Below, one piece after another: positions 21,801-30,800 of a stretch of DNA of 60,000 nt; position 1 is the stretch's first letter, and the number at the start of each line of letters is the position of its first letter. Origin of the DNA: Owenia fusiformis (lineage: Eukaryota > Annelida > Polychaeta > Sabellida > Oweniidae); assembly GCA_903813345.2 (NCBI GenBank), contig CAIIXF020000001.1, positions 26,837,915-26,897,914 on the forward strand, in the 5' to 3' direction. The translations under genes and the position numbers were made by a program. The notes below the pieces were generated by a model, which was given only the letters and a program-made list of their open reading frames with translations, did no database searches and was not told the DNA's origin.

Positions 21801-24800
21801 CGAAAAGGGATCTTTGGAGGTGTTTCAAGGGTGTCGACCTGGTTTGGTGGTACGACAGTTACCAATAGAAGATGGCTCCACAAAACAATTATGTACAGGG
21901 TTTTTATAATCTATTCTAACATAAGTTTTTACAATATAATAACAAAATGTCCATATAATATACAAGTTTCTCTTCAAGAGTCGTCTCTGCTCTGGAGCTT
22001 GTTTAGCACTAAGAGTCACTGCGTCTCTCTATGTTCTCCTCTTGTAGTTTGTTCAGCTCTAGGAGTCACTACGTCTCTTAATCTTCTGTATGGAGTTTGT
22101 TCAGCTTAAGGAGCAACCTCAGCTCCGGGAGTCACTTCGTCTCTGGGGAAACCACGCAAACTCTCTCTCTTGGAAGAGTACCAGCCTCTAGAGCACTCTC
22201 TGTTTGGGAGTCGCCACTTCTCGATAAAAACCTCTGCTCTTGAACGATTCACACGCTCGGAGTATCTCAGCTCGGAGTCGTCTCGTCTCGAGAAATCAAC
22301 GCAAACTCTGTGTCTCTTGGAGCACCTCAGTTCCGGTAGTGTAACTATGGCTCCAATCACAACTCTGTCTCTTGGAAGGGGTCCAGGCTCTGGAGCAACC
22401 TCTGCTCGGGAGTCGCCACTTCTCGGGAAAACCTCTGCTCTTGAACGAGATTCACACGCTCGGAGTATCTTCAACTCGGAGTCCTCTCGTCTTAAGCGAA
22501 ACCAAATAAACTCTGTCTCTGGAAGGGGTCCAGGCTCTGGAGCACTCTGCTCGGGAGTCGCCACTTCACAGGAGAAACCTCGTCACCCTCTACAGAGAAA
22601 TAACACCTCTGGAATGTCAATCAGATGGTGAGATTAGACCAGAGCTGCTACTTCTCGATCTCGGAGTACCTTAGTTCCGGTGGAGTAACCTCGGCTCCAA
22701 TGGAATAAACCTTGCAACATAGAAATACCTTGGTTCCAGTAGTGTAACCTCAGTATCTAACTTCTGGAGGAGTCAAATCACCTCGGAGGGTACATCAAGT
22801 TCAGCAACTTGTATCAATTTCGGATCATCAATAACTCGGAGGAGGAGAAGAAGCAACTCACGAATATCGATCATTAAACTGAGATTAGACGGAGTTGTAT
22901 TCTCAACCCTCGGAGCAGATTCCACTCTAGAATAGATGGAGGAGTAAGCACTCGGAGCAGTGAGTCCTCAGAGTAGGTATGGCTCTCAACTAGATGGAGG
23001 AGTAATCACTCGGAGCTGGCAATCCTCGGAGTAGGTATGGCTCTCAACTAGATGGAGGAGTAATCACTCGGAGCTGGCAATCCTCGGAGTAGATACAACT
23101 CTCGAATATCAATCACAACGGAGATTAGACAGAGCTGTAACTACTCGGACCAAATATAGCTCAGAGGAGATATAACACTTAAATAATTGGAGGAGTAATG
23201 ACTCGGAGCAGTGAGTCCTCGGAGCAGATATGACTCTTGAATATCAATCAAACTGAGATTAGACAAGAGCCATAATTACTCGGAGCTGGCGATCCTCGGA
23301 GCAAATGGAGGAGTAATGACTCGGAGCAGTGACCTCTCGGAGCAGACGCGACTCTCGAATATCAATCAAACTGAGATTAGACAAGAGTTGTAACTACTCA
23401 GAGAAGGAATCACTCCTTAAAATGGCGTCACTTCCGTAAAAAATAAAGATGGCCGACCGCAGGGAACTCTGGGAAGAAGAAATCAAAATGGCGGACGGCA
23501 ATATGGCGTCAAACTCAATAATCAAATTGTCACTCACCAAAGAACTATCTATTGTCTTGTCTTTTCCTCAATTGTCGCAACGCACGCAATTTACATCAAG
23601 CAATAGCAGCAAATAGTCAAATAATATCCAAATATAATCCACAGTTGAAATCAGCCACGCTCGCACATAAAATGCCCCAAACTGACGAGGTCCTGCTTGT
23701 ACAAAATCTTGGTAAGCTCTGATTTACAGGTCACTTTCTCACACTAAAATCCAGACACCTCAAGTTGCATCATGGGAAAATACAACATAAGTTGGCGGTA
23801 AATTCAAATGAAGCCATCTGATTGGTTGAGCTCTGTTGCTGAGTGCCTAATTATGCAAATTTATTCCAAGGCCGTCGGCTGATTCAGTAAACATCCAAGT
23901 GCCTAGATGAGATTCTGTACGTAGACACTTTACAATACAATTCTTTAATTACAGTGGACAGAACATGAAATAAAGATGAAATAACATAAAACCCAGTAAA
24001 ATAAACGTTTCACAAACCCTAGTACTACTCAGGGGGAATTAAAAATTCCCACAATATTTAAGGCTAGGGCAAATAATATTAACATGTTAAGCATATATTT
24101 AACACCATAATAAATAAGGTACATTTTTGAGGTCTTATATTTTTAGTATTGCTTCAAGCCTATGTGCCGCCCCCCCCCCCATTCTCCATCTTATGCGGCT
24201 TGGTTTGGTTAAAAGGTTGATTAGATGGTGAAATGGTATAAGCAGTGTTCTTGAGAACAAGAGGTCGTGGGTTCAATTCCAGTTTCCAGCACTTCGAGTT
24301 GTTGATTGTACTAATGCACGAAATGTATTTGTATTTACCAATTACAGTAAAACCTGTAAAGTGGAACACCTCTATAAGTGGAACACCTCTATAAGTGGAA
24401 CACCTGTGTCAGAGCCCTATGACCAATTGACTTTAACCAAATGAACCTCTGTAAGTGGAACGCCCCAAATTGGAACACTTCCTTGAGGTACCAAAAGTCT
24501 TCCACTTTCACAGGTTTTACTATTCTATCTCTATAGAGTGCTGCCAGCTTGATAAAAGGAACTGTCGGGAACTGTCGGGAACTGTCGGGAACTGTCTACC
24601 GTCTTAAGACACCCGGTTTAGATACCAGTTATTCAACTAGAAAATTGGGAGAACTGTTTTACAATTCCCTTTCATCATTTCATGTCATGTCTCTTTTGCT
24701 AAAGGTTTTTAAAGTTTCCTTCAAACAAGTTTAAAGTGGGATGTCACCTGAGCTCGACTTCCAAAGAGATGCATACGCTATATTTCTTTATATCATATTT

Positions 24801-27800
24801 ATCAATTGACATAAGTAACAAAATCTTCAACAGGAGTTATTGAATCTATATGTATGTAAAGTGTACGTAGGAGATAAGTAAAGAATTTTATTTTATTTCA
24901 CTGATCACCAGGGACATACCTGTACTTTATTCTATCTTTCATTTCAAGAAATGTTTACAAAGAACTTAGGACATCAGTCAGTATCCATATGTCAATACTG
25001 ATAAATCGTTGTAAGTGTGACAGAAGGTCTAATAAACTATATACACCTACATATAGTGTTAATAGACATTGATGTGGTCTATAGACAATGGTCAACATTT
25101 CAAATACATAAAATATGAATTTTTAAATATTTTCATAACCTCCTAATGTGGACACTTTGTCCCAGCAGTGGTCTGTGATCATAGGGAGATTATAAGCTAC
25201 ATGTTTTAGAGAACTTGAGCATGAATGTGTACTATTATGACCCCAGGAGATTATTGTCCTTCTCTCAATTAGTTTATATTATTTCAACAATTTTCCTTAT
25301 TCCTACACACTCAATCTATGAAGTGAAGGAGAACTAGAGGACCATAATTTTACACATTCAAATACAGGTTCTCTTTTATATAGCCTAACTTTCCCAATAT
25401 CAAACTGGTTTATTGTTTAAATATATATAGACTTCCTGGTCTATGTGACAAAACTCTAGACCATCCCTGCTAGATCTGTTATACCTGTAAATGTTTACTA
25501 TGCTGTTATAATATGAAGTGGCCTTAAAGTATTTGATAAATGGTTTAAGTTTAAAATCTTACACGGTCCCAAGAATTGGCAATCTATACAAATGAAACTG
25601 AAACTTTTTAAGATGATATGAAAATCTATACTCTTTTCCAGATCTTCTCCCTGGTATTGAGGACTTCATATGCAAGCAGTTGGCCAGTGAGAATCTCTCA
25701 GCATTTGCTGAGAAGAAAAGACAGTACTTTGTAGAACGATTGGACATCTTGAAACTTCCCCCTACACTCCCACCCAGGCCACCAGGTGATATACAAGGTA
25801 AAGTAGAGAATATACTGAGATAGGGACCCTTGTTTTTGTTAATTTTGCCCCCGTGGCTTTGCTGAGCAAATTTATTAGAAAATATATGCTGGGCATTTAA
25901 TTTGTGGCAACCCTGTAATATGAAGTCCCTAAAGTCAAGACTTTTATTACAGAAACATCTCTGTAAAGTAAAGCTCCCAAAGTCAAACATCCTTGATATG
26001 AAAGGTTCCCAACCCTTGAACATTAATGGTAGAATAAAACAAAACAAAAGTGCAGATATAACCTTTTTTATTACTTCATATTATTGTTACATTCATACAT
26101 TGTTTCCCTTTCTTCTGAATATTTGCACCAGTTTTCTCGATTTATTAGTTAGAGTGTTTCAAAATGGATAACCAATTACAATATGTTTCTATTGAATGTC
26201 ACATTTCAACATTCTTCCAATTTTATTCCACAAGGGTGTCACCTTATGGCATTCAAATATCATGTGCTTCATATCGTGCAACTATATTAAACAGTTTTTT
26301 GAGACTTTGTTATTCCATTTTGATACAAGAGATCCGCATGCCAATAAGTTGTTTTAGAGTTTAAAATTTAACTCTAAAATATTTGTATAACTCATATTTA
26401 TTAATTTTTGATCATATGTATTTTTCCACAGATGTTGTTCTATAAAATTAAAACAAGCATGTTTTTTCAAATTTGAGATTTCGTAGAAAAATTTAGCTGT
26501 TTTACCATCAAGTTCAACAAAATGGGTTTCTATTAAAAATTGTGTTCCTTATATGGATGAAGGGTAAAATATTTTTATCAATATTTGAACAAAGACTCAT
26601 AGGTTCTTTTGACTATCAACTATCATCTAGTTCTTTTTTCTTCCGATGCTTGAATCTAAAAGGTTTTAAAAGAGCCATTTGGATTAAAGAAATATCCCAA
26701 GTAAACAAAACAAGACTGAATCAAGTGTTTTGTTACATAAGTTTTACATGTGTTAAACAAGCAAAATATTTCCATGTAAAAAGGTGTAAATATGTTCAGA
26801 TCATTTATTGATTGTTTATCAAAGATGCATTTTATAAATGTTTTTTAAACAGCTATTTTCTTTTTTGTTTATTAGGTGTGATGGAAATAGTCTCCAGGAT
26901 GTTTTGCTTGTTAATAATCTTTTATTAATCCCTCCAGACTGCAAACTTTGTACTATAAGTTTAACATCTACAACATTTAAATGCCCATCTTCTTATCTTC
27001 TATTGCTCCAATAACTGACTTTCTTTTTACTTTTCCTTGCCATTCCATATAAAATCAAAAAACTTGTTTGATAATTGACTCAACAAAGATTTTTTAGCAT
27101 CAAGTCTAAAGGAGTGGTATCGATATGGTGAACTTTTTGAACACGTGTTTCTCTTAAACCAGTCATCAAAACATTCTGAAAATTTTATACATCGTCAATT
27201 TAATGGTCATATTTTGGATGGTAACATTATAATTTGAAATATATATATATACTTTTCTCTATATTGTTTTAGAAAACACATCAGACACTTGTTTTGTTCT
27301 TGGTATCATATGTTCGGAATGAAATGAAACATCTATCCGAACCTCAGTGGAACAAAACACAATGTGTTTAGGTCTCTCAATATTGTATTGTACGAAGGAA
27401 AGTTTGGTTGATTTTAAAAAAGTATCTTGTTAATGAAATATAATGTTTATCTTAATTTTTATCTATTTTTGGGGTTTTGTTTTAAGTTTTTGCATACTTT
27501 TTGTTAAATCGAACAAAATTTCCTTTGTATAACGGTAATATTGAGAAGTCTAAGGAAATTGTTGTATGCTATTTTGTTCCAACAAGGTTCAGAAAGACAT
27601 TTTATTGCATTCTCAAGAATTGGTAGAAAGGAACAAAAAACAATTGCACTAAATAACAAAAACAAAAACAGTTATATAAAATATATATAAATAATTTTTG
27701 CATTAATTTGTTGCCAATCAGTCAACATTACATAAAGGACCGTGTTTTTTACAGAATGTTTTCAATAATTGGTTTAAGAGAAAAACATCCTTTCCATACA

Positions 27801-30800
27801 AAGAGACATTCCTGATAATTTTAAATCAATCTCAAATTGTTCATCTGGAAATGCGAAGACAAATTTGATAAGGGTGCCCAGGCCCACCTATGCACCCCTC
27901 CAGCCAGCAAACTGATCACAATATACCACCCAATTGTGCAATACAATATTACCATATATAGTATTTTGCCTCATGCTGGTTATGCCCTGTTCATAAATTG
28001 ACATATTGTAATAGTTTTGTGGACAGTGTTTGGTGTTCTGCATCTGTAATAAATGGCAGGTGGTGACATTTTGCATGTTAATGCCTTGTTAATGTTTAGA
28101 ATAAAAAAGGTTACAGAAAATTGCCAAATAGATGGCTGTGAGGGCCAATACAAGTTTGGCAGCCATTTAATGTTAACCTCTTGACTACCTGGAGTGCGTC
28201 ACCTCAAAAATGACCCTGAAACCCAGAGTGACGAGAAAATCTGTCTCAAAATTTTTCACTAAAATTGCTCTTATTTTAACAATTTTTATCCAATTTACAC
28301 AAAAATTGTTTTAAAATGTGTAGAAAGGATCTCTGCCGTCTAATTTTACTAAATTGAGCATCTGAAGTTGTATAGGTATGTAGTTTAATGTCAAAAGGTG
28401 TCAAAAATGAAAAAATCTCTGGTTTCAACCGATTTTAGAGCCTGGGATTCAAGAGGTTAAATATTAAATTTTGCACATCGTTGCCGTGAAACCTTACATT
28501 TACATGAAGATATGCCATTTTGACTCTGAAATTTTCTGGAATTTATCTTTCAATCTTGTGTGGCCACCCTGATTGTTCTGAAGATTTTGAATTATGGGTC
28601 AATATAGTAATTTTTACTGTTATTAGTCTGAAGTACAGTATGTCTATACCAAAATTCATATTTTTCAGATGAGAGAAACAGAAGTCTTGACAGCGCTCGT
28701 AATGTAAATGGGGATTTCCTTGCCAAACAGAGAGAGTTTTCACGTAGTCAGAGTTCCCACACATTGCCAGTTGCAAAATCACCAGTAAGTTCTTGTCTTC
28801 TTTGAATATGAAAACCATTGTGAATTGTTCATCAAAAATAGCATAATTCCTGCCCCAGATTAATAACTTCAATACCTTTCCAAGGTCATTTCATTCATTC
28901 CATATTTACGAGGAAGCAGTCTACACAAATTTCTTGTGCCTTAAAACATATGCAGTTTTTGGCTCACACAATGAGCCTATGGGATCGACCAGGCGTCCAT
29001 CCGTTGGTCCGTCCATCCGTCAACATTGGCCGTACAAATTAAAACTGTTATTCAGATTGAGTCATATCCACATTCATTTTATGCATATCCATAATGCCTA
29101 TTTGACCTATCATCGCCATTTCCCAAGTTCGCCCGGTTTCCGAGAAATTGCTGATTTTGACATCAAAAAGTCTAATTTTCTGTAAATACGAGACACTTTT
29201 GTTTTGTGATTGACAAGTTTCTCAAAGTTTGTCCCTACACTTGTTCATTACTTGCAATGAATTACATCATTACTAGATTTAAGCATTCCCTACATATTGC
29301 TCATATGTCAGCATCAAATTTTTATTGTTTTTGAGATATTTGACATCAAAAACCAGTAAAAATAAGTTATTTTTCAACTTGCGTCAATTTGACCAAATTT
29401 TTAGGGAAAATCGTCTACAAGTTGCCAGGAGTTCAAATCTGACCTTAGTTTTGAGATTTGACCTTCAGTGACATTCGAAAGGTCGAAAAAGTTGATCTTT
29501 CAAATTGATTATTTGGATGTAAATTTTGGTCACCTTAATCACAAAAGACCTACTGAGCTCTGAATAAGTAAAATGTTCAAGGTCAAAGGTCCTCAAACTA
29601 GGTCACAAACTGTGCTATCTAAGTTTCTCAAAGTTCGAGACTACAAATCAAAATCAATAATTTTTTTGAAAATCAGGATATACATTCCTCTGAAGGTTCT
29701 ACACTGTGTGAGCACAGGACCATGGGTCCTTTATTAAGTTAAGTTCAAGAAAATGAATCAGACACAAATCCTGCTTCGTTTTTTCCAACTTGCAGTTAAA
29801 TTAAGCATTTCTGTATATCTAAGGGTCTGACTATCTTGTCTCTATTATAGATTAACACTTTCAGAAATATTCTACATTGTGTATATCAAAAATATCAATC
29901 AATGGCCATCTTATTAATAATATGATCTTCTTTGTTTCAGTCTCCATTGGAATCTGAGGATTTTTACGATGACGTTGAGCCAGAGGCAGATGTCTTAGCA
30001 CAGAATGGGTAGAACATTTTCACATTTACTAAAATGTCAATGAGAACAGATATGAAGCAGTTTGTTATTGGTCACTATAAACACGACATGAGATGTGTAG
30101 TGTAGTGTAGTGTAGTGTAGTGTAGTTTAGTGTATTTTTTTCTACCACTGTTCAATTCACTAGCATTTTTTTGAGAGCAGTTGAATTTCTCTAAAATAAC
30201 TTTCCTGAATTACAAGTATTTGATAATATTTTTAATTGTAACCAATATATTTGTAAATAATATGTATTTGTCAGCTACATGCTATCTTACTAAACAGAGA
30301 CATTTGGTATCAGTTGTACTGTACTCTGCGAAGAGTATACTCACAAACAAAACTTTAGTATTAAGCATTTAAATTTCTCATTCATCTTGCTTTTCATATT
30401 ATATCCTGTTATCTTAGCATACCTGTGTCTGAAGCAGTTGTTGACAATGAGGAAGATTTGTATGAGGTCCCGTTGTCATTGGATAATCAAGATGGCTACA
30501 GTTGCGATGACATGTCAGGTCGGTCTATAGTTGCCAAAATAGCCCCTCCCCTCTTTCTATCTCTTCTAGGTTCTTCCTTTGTTCAGATGCTTTTTTTCTC
30601 AAGCAATATTTTCAAATGTATTTAGAAACACCATCATAATCAATGTAAATAAAATGTTATAAAGTAGTAGAATGATATTTGATATGAAAGGTTGTTTACA
30701 TTCATTGCATGTACATGTATTACCCCAGTAAGTGTACAATATCTAAAAAAATATCTATGCAATTACATGTCACATATATTGTTATGATCACCAACCTTTT

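Larger units (their letters stand above)
15976..24058 (-). mobile_element. Young non-autonomous Ty3/gypsy-type LTR retrotransposon (Gag-protease only)
   Basis: The element reads on the minus strand: 5' LTR 24053-21743, PBS, Gag-protease region, PPT, 3' LTR 18292-15980. ATATT at 15976-15980 and 24054-24058 is the apparent 5-bp target duplication (one base overlaps the LTR terminus). The LTRs are 2313 and 2311 bp. I see one 2-base indel (near 16527/22289) and one substitution (near 17887/23647), so insertion is very recent. The internal region (about 3.45 kb) codes only for Gag and an aspartic protease. There is no reverse transcriptase, RNase H, integrase or envelope, so replication would depend on enzymes of another element. 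It sits antisense in AFAP intron 1. Confidence 0.96.

Noticed and set aside
22106-22631. About 150-codon open frames on both strands in the LTRs (also 16343-16870)
   Set aside because: They come from the CTCGGAG-rich repetition and are mirrored on both strands; no domain recognised.
15980-24053. Endogenous retrovirus with envelope
   Set aside because: No envelope, reverse transcriptase or integrase coding was found; Gag and protease only.
25559-26047. 162-codon open frame on the minus strand
   Set aside because: It is antisense to AFAP exon 2 and flanking intron, with no family resemblance.
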